DNA of 64,000 bases from Olsenella uli DSM 7084 (GCF_000143845.1 NC_014363.1:419186-483185); one strand, 5' to 3'. Numbered from the stretch's first letter, positions 45,211-54,760 are shown. Numbers and translations are program-made. The notes: a model not told the origin generated them from the sequence alone.

Positions 45211-45921
45211 CTAGATCTCGATGTAGTCGGCGCCGGCCTCGGCCATGCGGCGACGGAACTCCTCGATGATGGGGATGCCCTGGCTGCAGCCGATGCGCTC
45301 GGCGCCGGCGGCGACCATGGCGGCAAAGTCATCGGCTCTGCGGATGCCGCCAGAGGCCTTGACCTTGACTGCGGGATCGACGGCTTTGCGCATGAGCGCC
45401 ACGTCCTTGACGGTTGCGCCACCGGCGACGGTACCGGAGGAGGTCTTGACGAAGGTGGGCTTGACCTCGCTCGCTATGTTGCAGATCTCCATGATCTCCT
45501 CGTCGGTGAGGAAGTAGGTTTCCAGGATCACCTTGGAGATGGCCCCCGCCTCGTTGCAGGCGGCAACGATCTGGGCCATCTCGTCCTTCACATAATCCCA
45601 GTCATGGGCCTTGACCTCTGTGAGGTTGATGGAGTAATCGATCTCGTTCGCCCCGTTTGCCAGGGCATCCTTGGTCTCGAAGACCTTGGTGGCGACAGTT
45701 GCCTGGCCGAAGGGGAAGGCGATGGCGGCGCCGGTGTCGATGTCGGTGCCCACAAGCTCCCTGGAGCAGACCTCGGATTGCAGGGCGGTGACGGCCACCA
45801 TCTTGAAATGGTATGCCTTCGCCTCACTGCAGAGCCTGACCATGTCCTCGTGCGTTGCGTTGGGACGGACGTTGGTGTGGTCAACCATGCGGGCGAGCTG
45901 ATCGATCGTGTAACGTGCCAT
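45211..45921 (-). CDS. deoC: deoxyribose-phosphate aldolase
   Basis: A 236-residue class I aldolase, splitting deoxyribose 5-phosphate into glyceraldehyde 3-phosphate and acetaldehyde. The Schiff-base lysine is in FVKTSSGT; the second lysine is in KVKASGGIR. DHTNVRPNATHEDM is the usual start. AAGGAAAGGGAG lies before ATG 45921. It is not with nucleoside genes but in a hexose locus whose other members are broken. Confidence 0.92.
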   Translation of the reverse strand: MARYTIDQLARMVDHTNVRPNATHEDMVRLCSEAKAYHFKMVAVTALQSEVCSRELVGTDIDTGAAIAFPFGQATVATKVFETKDALANGANEIDYSINLTEVKAHDWDYVKDEMAQIVAACNEAGAISKVILETYFLTDEEIMEICNIASEVKPTFVKTSSGTVAGGATVKDVALMRKAVDPAVKVKASGGIRRADDFAAMVAAGAERIGCSQGIPIIEEFRRRMAEAGADYIEI

Positions 45922-45970
45922 GGGGCTCCCTTTCCTTCGTGGACATCGCCTTGTTGTTGTGAGTATAGAC

Positions 45971-45983
45971 AGAAGTGCGTTCC
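45971..45983. repeat. single family A-like unit
   Basis: AGAAGTGCGTTCC differs at one base from the AGAAGTGCGTACC unit of family A copy 2. Alone it could be chance. Confidence 0.3.
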
Positions 45984-45986
45984 CAA

Positions 45987-46005
45987 GACATATATGTCCG
46001 TACAA
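45987..46005. promoter_or_regulatory. operator candidates between deoC and PTS remnant
   Basis: GACATATATGTC (45987-45998) is a perfect palindrome, and the overlapping ATGTCCGTACAA (45994-46005) matches TTGTACGTACAA upstream of the GntR gene at 10 of 12 positions. The AT-rich divergent promoter, with TATAAT at 46020, lies beside it. Confidence 0.5.
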
Positions 46006-46139
46006 AAAATAGAAAAATGTATAATATGTACCACTCATAACAAAAAAACAGACCGTTTGCTGGACGTACTTCGGTTCATGTGAGCGATACGATGAGGGGC
46101 CCGTCACAGTTCGGTGTAGATAAGACGAAGGGGGTACCA

Positions 46140-46623
46140 ATGAACATTCTGGTCACTTCCCACTCGACGTTCTGCACAGGGCTCATCTCGGCTTACGAGA
46201 TGCTCGTGTCGCCTGATGCTCACAGGTTCTCGGCGGTCTCCCTGACCGATGGGGGCATCGGTGACTTTCGCGCCCGCCTCGGCCGGAAGTTCGCGGAACT
46301 CAGCTCCCAGGGCAACGTGCTCACACTCGCCGACCTCACCCGCCTTGGGGGCAGACTACGGAGGCGTCCTCAACATCGGCAACTACAGCGTCGGTGCGCT
46401 GGCTGCGGGCAACATCGCCCTTGCCACCATGCTGAGCATCCCCAATGCGGGAGAGTGGCTGCCGCTCCAGACCACGCTTGACGGCATCTCCCCCCGCGTG
46501 CTGCCGCTCATTGCCGTGCTGACCACCTGGTGGATGATCAACAAGAAGCAGTTCTCGCCCACCAAGGTAATCATCGTCTTCAGCGTCGTGGTCGCCATCG
46601 CCTGCCTGCTTAGCGTGTTCTAG
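46140..46623 (+). pseudogene. collapsed mannose-type PTS: EIIA head joined to EIID tail
   Basis: Residues from ATG 46140 (MNILVTSHSTFCTGL, with the phospho-histidine at 8) match the start of a mannose-family EIIA for about 68 residues. At about 46348 the frame changes to GADYGGVLNIGNYSVG..., which ends KKQFSPTKVIIVF like the C-terminus of a mannose-family EIID. The end of EIIA, all of EIIB and EIIC and the start of EIID, normally over 2 kb, are gone. Not functional. Confidence 0.78.
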
Positions 46624-46743
46624 GCAAGGGTGGACCGGGGGGGGGAGGCGGGCCGTCGGGTCATCCGGTGGGCCGCCTTTCCGAGGTCCCCGACGGGGTG
46701 GGGCAGGCGAGAAACGCGTTCTTCTCGTCTGCGTGGCGCCCTC

Positions 46744-46755
46744 TTGTACGTACAA
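46744..46755. promoter_or_regulatory. perfect palindrome upstream of GntR gene
   Basis: TTGTACGTACAA lies 11 bp before the GntR start, where binding would block its own expression. A near copy stands in the deoC/PTS promoter. Confidence 0.55.
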
Positions 46756-46765
46756 TTAGGCGAGT

Positions 46766-47497
46766 GTGTCAGACAAGCGGGCGGACGGGACAATGGCTCT
46801 CCACAACGAGATTCGCGATGACATCTACGGCAAGATCAGCGACGGCACGTATCGTGAGGGCGACTCCATCCCCTCCGAGATCGACCTCGCCTCAAGCTAT
46901 GGGGTGAGCCGTTCGACCATCAGGCAGGCGCTCCAGGCGCTCGTCCACGAGGGCTACCTCGAGCGCCGCAAGCGTCGCGGCACCATCGTCACGCGGCCGA
47001 AGGTGGACCAGTTTGCCGCCATGGGAATCCGCAGCTTTGAGGAGGAGCAGGCAAACGTCGGCCGCAAGATCAGGACGACCGTCATCAACTTCAAGCGTCA
47101 GAGGGCAAACGCCGAGGTGGCGCGTGCGCTCGAGCTGTCCGCCGCCGCCGAGGTCTGGCACCTTGTGCGCCTGCGCTACGTGGATGACCGCGCCAACGTC
47201 TTTGTGGAGAGCTACGTGCCATGCGAACTGTACCCCGGCTTTGACGAGTACGACTTCGCCACCACGCGACTCTACGGTGCCATGGCCGATAAGGGCCGTC
47301 CCGTCGTGAGGGCGCACCGTCGTCTGGGCGTCATCAAGGCCGACTCCGCCATGGGCGCGCTTCTGGACGTGAGCGCGAGGGATCCGCTGATTCTCATGCA
47401 CACCGTGGGCCGGGACGAGGACGGCAATGCCGTGGAGTACTCCGTTGCGACGTATCGCGGCGAGAACAACGTCTTCGAGTTCGATGTGGCTAAGTAG
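46766..47497 (+). CDS. GntR-family regulator (UTRA type)
   Basis: A 243-residue repressor. The winged helix (PSEIDLASSYGVSRSTIRQAL, then RRKRRGTIV) is at about residues 35-78; the UTRA effector domain follows. GTG 46766 is taken as start, with ATG 46793 as alternative. It likely controls the adjacent mannose-type PTS and deoC-manA genes, most of which are now broken, so the regulator may soon be without a target. Confidence 0.88.
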   Translation: MSDKRADGTMALHNEIRDDIYGKISDGTYREGDSIPSEIDLASSYGVSRSTIRQALQALVHEGYLERRKRRGTIVTRPKVDQFAAMGIRSFEEEQANVGRKIRTTVINFKRQRANAEVARALELSAAAEVWHLVRLRYVDDRANVFVESYVPCELYPGFDEYDFATTRLYGAMADKGRPVVRAHRRLGVIKADSAMGALLDVSARDPLILMHTVGRDEDGNAVEYSVATYRGENNVFEFDVAK

Positions 47498-48205
47498 GCA
47501 GCGCTCAATCCGCCCCGAGCGCATAGCATCTCGGCGTTTTCTGCGACCCCGGGCTTCGCTGCTCTTTGCGTGGCCGGGCTGTGGCATGGCCGTGAGAGCG
47601 CGGAGGTTGGCGATTGGCAGCTTGCGGATTGCAGCTTGCGGATTGCGGCGAATGTACGGCGCATTACGGCGTGGTGTGGCTGGTAGGTTTTGGCCGGTAC
47701 CCCCGTGCACACGTTTCGAAAACGCATGCACGGTCCCGGCGTTTGTCCAGCTCGCAAGATGACCCGTGCACACGTTTTGAAATCGCGTGCACGGGGCGCC
47801 GGCCCTTCCTGCAGTGAGTGGGCGGCTGGAGAGCTTCTGTGAAAGCGCGCTTGCGGAGGCTCACAAAAGTCGCTCAGCTGTCCAGCCGAGCGAGCTGGCC
47901 GAAAAGCGCTTCGTAGCGCGACGCCTTGGTCTCCCCGATCCTCTTTTCGGGAGACGCGTACTTTCCAATATCGTGATCTGCCTTGTACGGCAAAAACGGT
48001 ACGTGCCTATGCCATATTTTATTGAGATGGCGCAGAAGGAGGTGCAGTTGTCGTGGTGAGGCTACGGCGTTGAGAAGACTGATCCCGCGCGATTCCACGA
48101 TTTAAAGCGCCCCCTGCCGCGCGAGGCAAAAGGTTACGAGGCAAAGGGTTACTATGGACTTACCGCGCCCGGCTTCCGGACACCCAGGCGACAGGAGGGT
48201 CGGCC
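47498..48205. other. intergenic region with repeats
   Basis: It holds a 14-bp tandem duplication, AGCTTGCGGATTGC (47620-47648), a family B element (47705-47792), and the direct repeat CGAGGCAAA-GGTTAC near 48120 and 48137. Small open frames at 47787-48059 (plus) and 47874-48098 (minus) have no recognisable product. Confidence 0.5.
47705..47792. repeat. repeat element family B, copy 3
   Basis: Two 27-bp palindromes at 47705-47731 and 47766-47792, starts 61 bp apart as in copy 2, each GTGCACACGTTTYGAAA followed by the reverse half. The 31-bp tandem tail is absent. It follows the GntR gene. Confidence 0.88.
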
Positions 48206-48959
48206 ATGTCCATTAGAGTCGAGTTCGAAGCAGACCGAGGTGCTTCGGTCCATGCTTTCCGGGTCCGAGCTTCAGGGGGAATCGTATTCCGCGTTCCGTG
48301 ACAGGGTGAGGAGCCTGCGCTTACCGCTTGTCGAGGCCCATCGCGCCGCCTTCGATGTGATGTACGCCTGCAATGAGGAGAATGTGGCCAAGGTGTCGAC
48401 CCTGCCAGAGACATCCCCTGGCATTTCGGACACGGATGAGGCGCAAGCGAAAATCGAACGTCTGCAGGAGCTCAACCAGGCCTACATGCGCCTGATCGAC
48501 GCCGACCCGCCGGGGACCTCGAATGATGCAGTACGCTCCGTTGAGGGTGCCATCAGGGTGAACGAGGACCTCATTGCCTCGCTGAGGGACGTTATTTACC
48601 AGATAGAGGACTATGCGGCCCGTTCTGTGGGAATCTATGCACGCGCCCGGAGCGCCGTGGACGTTTTGCGGGAGGCGGGCGCCTCGGTGAAGAGCTGCCT
48701 TGTCGGCAACGGGTACGGGGATCTCTCGTGGGCGGATGGCTTTACCGAGGGTGACGACGAGCTGGTGGCCGAGAGGCTGGGCGTCTCCAAGGAGGACTTC
48801 GTCACCATGCAGCGTGATCAGTTTGGCTTCAACGCCGAGACCGTGGAGACCATGTGGGACATCTACGCTGCGCTGTACCGTCGCTATCCCGACTTGAGCC
48901 AGGAGAAGATCGCGCGGCGTCCGCCTCACACGTCCCGTCCCATTGTCCAGACTCTGTGA
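48206..48959 (+). pseudogene. frameshifted and truncated LXG protein
   Basis: ATG 48206 reads MSIRVEFEADRG and soon stops. One base later the frame reads SSKQTEVLRSMLSGSELQGE, with an L-Q-G and helical pattern of an LXG domain, on to 48959. Removing one base near 48221 would give MSIRVSSKQTEVL, a normal LXG start. The end (YPDLSQEKIARRP) breaks off in a motif that normally continues into the toxin domain. A GTG at 48240 could still make the helical part. No partner genes are near. Confidence 0.65.
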
Positions 48960-48983
48960 CGCCGCTCGCATTCCTTCACAACG

Positions 48984-49018
48984 TGTGCAATACTACGCGT
49001 GCTAAGAGTTATTACACA
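48984..49018. promoter_or_regulatory. candidate TetR operator
   Basis: TGTGCAATA and TATTACACA form an inverted repeat with one mismatch, 24-60 bp before the TetR start, suggesting autoregulation. Confidence 0.35.
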
Positions 49019-49041
49019 TACTGTGAAGAATTGAGACAGTC

Positions 49042-49746
49042 GTGCAACAGGTACTCAGAGGCGTTTCGTCGCCCCCGGCGCGCACCGATCCGCGCAGCGT
49101 CCGCACGCGCCGCGCCCTGCGTGACGCCCTTGCCGCCGAGATCCTTTCGACGGGAGACCTCTCGCAGGTCACCGTCACCGCAGTCAGCAACCGCGCCGGC
49201 GTCACGCGCCGCACGTTCTACTCCCACTTCAAGGACATTCCCGACCTGGTCGATCAGGTTGAGCGCGAGACGGTGGACGGATCGCGCGCGCTGGTGGAGC
49301 GCATCGCGTCCACCCACTTGGACGAGCTGCAACGTTCCATCGAGAACCTCAAACCCTGTCCCGGCTCCGTCGAGCTGCTGGAGTACTTCCGCGCACGCGG
49401 CGGCTACCTGGGGGCGCTCTTGGGTGACGGTGGCGACCCGGCCTTTGCAGAGCGACTCAAGCACATGGTGCGCGAGACCGTCGCGTCGCGCGCGCTGGAG
49501 GGCATCGACCTCCTGGCCATCGGGGCCTTTTTCGACTACTACCTCACCTTCGCCATCTCGGCTGAGGTAGGCGTCCTCGTTCGTTGGCTCACCAGCGGCA
49601 TGCGCGAGAGCAGCGAAGCGATGGCGCGCGTCATGACTGCCCTCATGTTCGTACGCCCCGGCGACCTGTACGGAAAGAAGATCGAGTTCGACATCCCGAG
49701 CTTGGGGCTTGCCTTGCTGACAATGAGGGAGAACGACGATGACTAA
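49042..49746 (+). CDS. TetR/AcrR-family regulator
   Basis: A 234-residue repressor. The helix-turn-helix lies at about residues 35-60 (VTAVSNRAGVTRRTFYSHFKD). The C-terminal part is the ligand domain, with no family signal. GTG start at 49042. Its last bases overlap the start of the big activase gene by 8 bp, so the two are cotranscribed and the regulator probably controls itself and the activase. Confidence 0.88.
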   Translation: MQQVLRGVSSPPARTDPRSVRTRRALRDALAAEILSTGDLSQVTVTAVSNRAGVTRRTFYSHFKDIPDLVDQVERETVDGSRALVERIASTHLDELQRSIENLKPCPGSVELLEYFRARGGYLGALLGDGGDPAFAERLKHMVRETVASRALEGIDLLAIGAFFDYYLTFAISAEVGVLVRWLTSGMRESSEAMARVMTALMFVRPGDLYGKKIEFDIPSLGLALLTMRENDDD

Positions 49747-52700
49747 CCACATGGAATCGACAGCTGCCCAGGTCCGCGCCCGCCAGCCGATCGAGCTCGT
49801 GCAGTTCGAGGCGGAACTCAGGCCCAAGAACCCCATCGATTTGTCCCACGCGCACCTGCGCCTGGGCATCGACGTGGGCTCGACCACCGTCAAGCTTGCC
49901 GTCATCGACGACAACGACAACCTGGTCTACGCCAACTACGAGCGCCACCACACCGACGTCAAGGCCACGGCCGCGCAGGTCTTCGCCAAGGCGCGCAGCG
50001 TCGTCGGCGACGTGCCCATGCGCGTCTCCATCACCGGGTCGGGCGGCATGCTCCTGTCCCAGTGGCTGAACGTGGAGTTCGTCCAGGAGGTCATCGCCTC
50101 CAAGCACGCCGTCGAGGCCCTCATCCCCCAGACCGACTGCGCCATCGAGCTCGGTGGCGAGGACGCAAAGATCATCTACTTCGACAATGGCATCGAGCAA
50201 CGCATGAACGGTACCTGCGCCGGTGGCACGGGTGCCTTCATCGACCAGATGGCCTCCCTCATGGAGACCGACGCGACGGGCCTGAACGAGCTCGCCAAGG
50301 GTGCGTCGCACATCTACCCGATCGCGTCGCGCTGCGGCGTCTTCGCCAAGTCGGATGTCCAGCCGCTGCTGAACGAGGGCGCCGCCCGTGAGGACGTGGC
50401 CGCCTCCATCTTCCAGGCCGTCGCCAACCAGACCGTCTCTGGCCTGGCCTGCGGCCATCCCATCCGTGGATATGTCGCCTTCCTCGGCGGCCCCTTGCAG
50501 TACCTCTCGGAGCTGCGCCACCGCTTCTACGAGACCCTGCGGCTCGACGAGCAGCATCGCGTCATCCCCGAGAACGCCCACCTCTTCGTCGCCACGGGTG
50601 CCGCCCTTGCCGGCGAGTCCGACACCTATGTCACCTTCTCCGAGGTCATCGACGACCTCAGGAACCTGGGCGACACCCAGGGCAGCGAGGTTGCCCGTCT
50701 CGACCCGCTCTTCGCGACCGAGGACGCCTACCGCAGCTTCAAGGAGCGCCATGACCAGGAGGTCGTGGCCAAGGGCAGCCTGGACGGCTACCACGGCCGC
50801 GTGTTCATCGGCCTGGACGCGGGCTCCACCACGATGAAGGCCGCCGTCGTGGGAGAGGACGGCGAGCTCCTCTACACCTGGTACGACAACAACAACGGCG
50901 ACGTCCTGGGCACGGCGCGCAGGATCATGGACGACATCTACGACCATCTGGGCGAGGGCTGCACCATCGGTCACGTCACCACCACCGGCTACGGCGAGGG
51001 CATCCTGATCGAGGCGCTCGGTGCCGACTCCGGCGAGATCGAGACCGTCGCCCACCTGCGTGGGGCCCGCGCCTTCGTCCCCGACGTCAACTTCATCCTC
51101 GACATCGGCGGCCAGGACATGAAGTGCCTGCAGGTCAAGAACGGCATCATCGAGCACATTTCGCTCAACGAGGCCTGCTCCTCGGGCTGCGGCTCGTTCA
51201 TCGCCAACTTCGCCGACTCCATGGGCATGGACGTGCGCCAGTTCGCTGCCGCGGCGGTCAAGGGGGAGCGTCCCGTCGACCTGGGCTCGCGCTGTACGGT
51301 CTTCATGAACTCCCGCGTCAAGCAGGCCCAGAAGGAGGGTGCGACCATCGGTGACGTCGCTGCGGGCCTCTCGTACTCCGTCATCAAGAACGCGCTCTTC
51401 AAGGTCATCAAGCTGCGTGACTACGACGAGATCGGCAAGTACGTCGTGGTCCAGGGCGGCACCTTCATGAGTGACGCGACACTGCGGGCCTTCGAGCTCC
51501 TGACGGGTCGCGAGGTCATCCGGCCCGACATCGCGGGCGCCATGGGCGCCTACGGCGCGGCGCTGCTTGCGCGCGACCGCGCCGGTGCAAGTGGCACCTC
51601 AATGCTCCTCTCGCGCGAGAAGATCGACAACCTCGAGGTCAAGCATACCAACGCCCACTGCGGTCGCTGCTCCAACAACTGCCTGCTCACCATCAACTCC
51701 TTCGGCAACGGCCGTCGCTTCATCACGGGCAACCGCTGCGAGAAGGGCTCGGGCAAGCCCAAGAGCCAGCAGTCCCAGGCGCCCAACCTCTTCAAGTTCA
51801 AGAGCAGGCTGCTCTTCGACCGTGAGGTCCTGCCCGCCGACGAGGCCCCACGCGGCACCGTGGGCATACCCCGTGCCCTCAACATGTACGAGAACTACCC
51901 GTTCTGGCACGCGTTCTTCACCAGGCTGGGCTTCTCGGTCGTGCTCTCCGACCCCACCACGCGCAAGACCTACGAGGCAGGCACCGAGTCCATGCCATCG
52001 GAGTCCGTGTGCTACCCGGCCAAGCTCTCGCACGGCCACATCATGAACCTTTTGGAGAAGGACCCCGACTTCATCTGGATGCCCTGCATCCGCTGGGAGC
52101 GCCAGGAGGATGACGGTGCGACCAACCACTACAACTGCCCCATCGTCATGAGCTACCCGCAGGCGCTGGGCCTGAACGTCGACGAGCTCTCCGACCCCAA
52201 GGTGGAGTACCTCGACGCCTACATCCCCTATGACAACAAGAAGGAGCTCAAGCGCCGCCTGTACGAGCTCATCCAGCTGCAGCGCAGAGCCGATGCGGCC
52301 GCCGGCAGGGGTCGCTTCAGGGGGGCGGACATCACCCGTGCCGAGGTCGATGCCGCCGTCAACGAGGCCTGGGAGGCCGACCTCGCGTTCAAGGACGCCA
52401 TGCATCGCAAGGGCGACGAGACGCTCAGGTGGATCGAGGACAACGATGCCCACGGCATCGTGCTGGCGGGTCGCCCCTACCACAACGACGGCGAGATCAA
52501 CCATGCCATCCCCGAGATGCTCCAGGGCTTTGGCTTCGCGGTCCTGACCGAGGACGCCGTCGCGCACAAGATGAGGCCCGAGCGTCCCATCCGCGTCGTC
52601 GACCAGTGGATGTACCACAGTCGCCTCTATCGTGCGGCGCGCTTTGTCGCCAGCCGAAACGACCTCGACCTCATACAGCTGCAGTCCTTCGGCTGTGGCC

Positions 52701-54520
52701 TCGACGCGCTTACGACCGACCAGGTCCAGGAGATCCTCGAGAACTCCGGCAAGATCTACACCGTCCTCAAGATCGACGAGGTCTCGAACCTAGGTGCCGC
52801 GCGCATCCGTGTCCGCTCGCTCATGGCCGCCCTCAAGGAGGGGCGTGCCGAGCTCGAGCGCGAGACTGCGGCGGGCATCGCCACGGAGGTCGCGCCCGTC
52901 GACGTCCGTCGTGCCGATGGCACGCTCGAGCACGCCCGCCAGACGGACCTCTCGCGCCGCACGCCCGTCTATCGCAGCGCCAAGGGGTCGGACTTCAAGA
53001 AGGTCCGCTACACCAAGGAGATGCAGGCCGAGGGGTACACCATCCTCGCACCTCAGATGGCACCCATCCACTTCGACCTCGTCGAGCCCCTTCTGAGGGG
53101 GGCCGGCTACAACGTCGTGCTGCTGCCCTCCGTCGACCACGCGGCCGTCGACACGGGCCTCAAGTACGTCAACAACGACATCTGCTACCCGTCCATCCTG
53201 GTCACGGGACAGATCATGGAGGCCGTCCTCTCGGGCAAGTACGACCTCAGCCGAACGGCAGTCCTGATCTCCCAGACCGGTGGCGGCTGCCGAGCCACCA
53301 ACTACATCGCCCTCATCCGCAAGGCGCTCAAGGACTCGGGACATCCCGACATCCCGGTCATCTCCCTGTCCGCAGCCGGCAACCTCGACGAGAAGAACCC
53401 CGGCTTCAACATCCTGTCCGATCCCCAGCTGCTGGTTCGTGCCGTGTACGCGCTGCTGTACGGTGACCTCATCATGCAGCTGCTCTACCGCGTGCGCCCC
53501 TATGAGGTCGAGAGGGGCTCGGCGGACCGGCTCTACGACAGCTTCATGAGCCGTGCCAAGACCCTCATCCCACGCACGGATCGCAAGAGCTTCTATCGCC
53601 TGTGTCAGGACACCATCGACCGCTTCGAACGGCTGCCGCTGGAGAACGACCGCTCCAAGCCACGCGTCGGCGTGGTCGGCGAGATCCTCGTCAAGTTCCA
53701 CCCGACGGCCAACAACGAGGTCGTGCGCGTCATCGAGAGCGAGGGCTGCGAGGCAGATGTGCCCGGCCTGGTCGACTTCTTCCTGTTTGGCATGTCCAAC
53801 CAGATCAACATGAAAAGGGAGCTGGGCACCAAGGCCAGCTCGCGCCTCACGCACATCGCGGGCATCAAGGCCATCGACGCCCTGCGTGCGCCCATCAACA
53901 AGATGCTGCGCAGGACAACGCGCTTCGAGCCCTATGGCTCCATCTTCGAGCTTGCGGAGAAGGCCGAGCAGGTCCTGTCCCTGTGCAACACGATGGGCGA
54001 GGGCTGGCTGCTCACGGCCGAGATGGTCGATCTCATCGAACACGGCACGCCCAACATCGTGGTGTGCTCGCCGTTTGCCTGCCTGCCCAACCATGTCGTG
54101 GGCAAGTCGGTCATCAAGCGCCTGCGCCAGATGCATGGCGAGTCCAACATCGTGGCCGTCGACTACGACCCCGGTGCGTCCGAGGTCAATCAGCTCAACC
54201 GCATCAAGCTGATGATCTCTGTCGCGAAGGAGAACTTCAAGAACGGTGGCGCGTTCAGGATCGAGAACGCGAACGACCCCACCACCAGCGTGGTCATGCC
54301 CTACGTGGACGAGACCTCCTCGCATCGGCGTCACCGTGGCGAGCTTGGGGACAGCCTTGTGAACGAGGGTGCGGTAGTCTCGGGAGTCTATGCCGCCTAC
54401 GGTGCGCCGGCGTCAGAGGATGGCGGTGCGACGTACGGTCGCGGGGAGGGGAGGATCCACCTCTCGCCCGAGCAGCTCGATGCCATCCGGCAGGCCAAGG
54501 AGAAGGCTGGCGTGAGGTAG
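49739..54520 (+). CDS. giant 2-hydroxyacyl-CoA dehydratase activase-family protein
   Basis: A 1,593-residue cytosolic protein. Two ASKHA ATPase domains of the BcrA/BadF/HgdC type follow each other (LGIDVGSTTVKLAVID at about 42, FIGLDAGSTTMKAAVV at about 357); the second holds the iron-sulfur cysteine motif NEACSSGCGSF. The rest (about 690-1,500) is a DUF2229/dehydratase-like region with cysteines such as HCGRCSNNC and FGCGLDA. Long fusions of this kind are common in anaerobes, and their substrate is unknown. It should use ATP to drive low-potential electron transfer. A second ATG at 49751 is possible. Confidence 0.88.
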   Translation: MTNHMESTAAQVRARQPIELVQFEAELRPKNPIDLSHAHLRLGIDVGSTTVKLAVIDDNDNLVYANYERHHTDVKATAAQVFAKARSVVGDVPMRVSITGSGGMLLSQWLNVEFVQEVIASKHAVEALIPQTDCAIELGGEDAKIIYFDNGIEQRMNGTCAGGTGAFIDQMASLMETDATGLNELAKGASHIYPIASRCGVFAKSDVQPLLNEGAAREDVAASIFQAVANQTVSGLACGHPIRGYVAFLGGPLQYLSELRHRFYETLRLDEQHRVIPENAHLFVATGAALAGESDTYVTFSEVIDDLRNLGDTQGSEVARLDPLFATEDAYRSFKERHDQEVVAKGSLDGYHGRVFIGLDAGSTTMKAAVVGEDGELLYTWYDNNNGDVLGTARRIMDDIYDHLGEGCTIGHVTTTGYGEGILIEALGADSGEIETVAHLRGARAFVPDVNFILDIGGQDMKCLQVKNGIIEHISLNEACSSGCGSFIANFADSMGMDVRQFAAAAVKGERPVDLGSRCTVFMNSRVKQAQKEGATIGDVAAGLSYSVIKNALFKVIKLRDYDEIGKYVVVQGGTFMSDATLRAFELLTGREVIRPDIAGAMGAYGAALLARDRAGASGTSMLLSREKIDNLEVKHTNAHCGRCSNNCLLTINSFGNGRRFITGNRCEKGSGKPKSQQSQAPNLFKFKSRLLFDREVLPADEAPRGTVGIPRALNMYENYPFWHAFFTRLGFSVVLSDPTTRKTYEAGTESMPSESVCYPAKLSHGHIMNLLEKDPDFIWMPCIRWERQEDDGATNHYNCPIVMSYPQALGLNVDELSDPKVEYLDAYIPYDNKKELKRRLYELIQLQRRADAAAGRGRFRGADITRAEVDAAVNEAWEADLAFKDAMHRKGDETLRWIEDNDAHGIVLAGRPYHNDGEINHAIPEMLQGFGFAVLTEDAVAHKMRPERPIRVVDQWMYHSRLYRAARFVASRNDLDLIQLQSFGCGLDALTTDQVQEILENSGKIYTVLKIDEVSNLGAARIRVRSLMAALKEGRAELERETAAGIATEVAPVDVRRADGTLEHARQTDLSRRTPVYRSAKGSDFKKVRYTKEMQAEGYTILAPQMAPIHFDLVEPLLRGAGYNVVLLPSVDHAAVDTGLKYVNNDICYPSILVTGQIMEAVLSGKYDLSRTAVLISQTGGGCRATNYIALIRKALKDSGHPDIPVISLSAAGNLDEKNPGFNILSDPQLLVRAVYALLYGDLIMQLLYRVRPYEVERGSADRLYDSFMSRAKTLIPRTDRKSFYRLCQDTIDRFERLPLENDRSKPRVGVVGEILVKFHPTANNEVVRVIESEGCEADVPGLVDFFLFGMSNQINMKRELGTKASSRLTHIAGIKAIDALRAPINKMLRRTTRFEPYGSIFELAEKAEQVLSLCNTMGEGWLLTAEMVDLIEHGTPNIVVCSPFACLPNHVVGKSVIKRLRQMHGESNIVAVDYDPGASEVNQLNRIKLMISVAKENFKNGGAFRIENANDPTTSVVMPYVDETSSHRRHRGELGDSLVNEGAVVSGVYAAYGAPASEDGGATYGRGEGRIHLSPEQLDAIRQAKEKAGVR

Positions 54521-54579
54521 GCGACATAACAGGCGACATAACAGTCGACATAACAGGCGGCATAACAGGCGGCATAAGG
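54520..54579. repeat. five 12-bp tandem repeats
   Basis: Units GGCGACATAACA (twice), GTCGACATAACA, GGCGGCATAACA and GGCGGCATAAGG start at the last base of the activase stop codon. A tract of this sort varies between strains. Confidence 0.9.
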
Positions 54580-54686
54580 TATGCGGCGAGATATGAGGCG
54601 TGTGGCAGGTGACATTCTGGCTGCGAGGCGAGTGCGGGTAAGGCGACTCGCCCAAGCGATGGGGGCAGACGAGGATGTGCCGGCAG

Positions 54687-54725
54687 AAAAGTAGCAAAAG
54701 TCGCTTAGGCACTTTTGCTACTTTT
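54687..54725. terminator. bidirectional terminator, 15-bp perfect stem
   Basis: AAAAGTAGCAAAAGT pairs perfectly with ACTTTTGCTACTTTT around a 9-base loop. T-runs occur on both strands, fitting the convergent activase and plsY genes. Confidence 0.8.
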
Positions 54726-54760
54726 ATACATTCGCGCAGGTAGACACGCAAAAATTGCCA

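Noticed and set aside
47787-48098. Small open frames on both strands before the LXG fossil
   Set aside because: They overlap each other, have weak starts and no recognisable product; left as intergenic.
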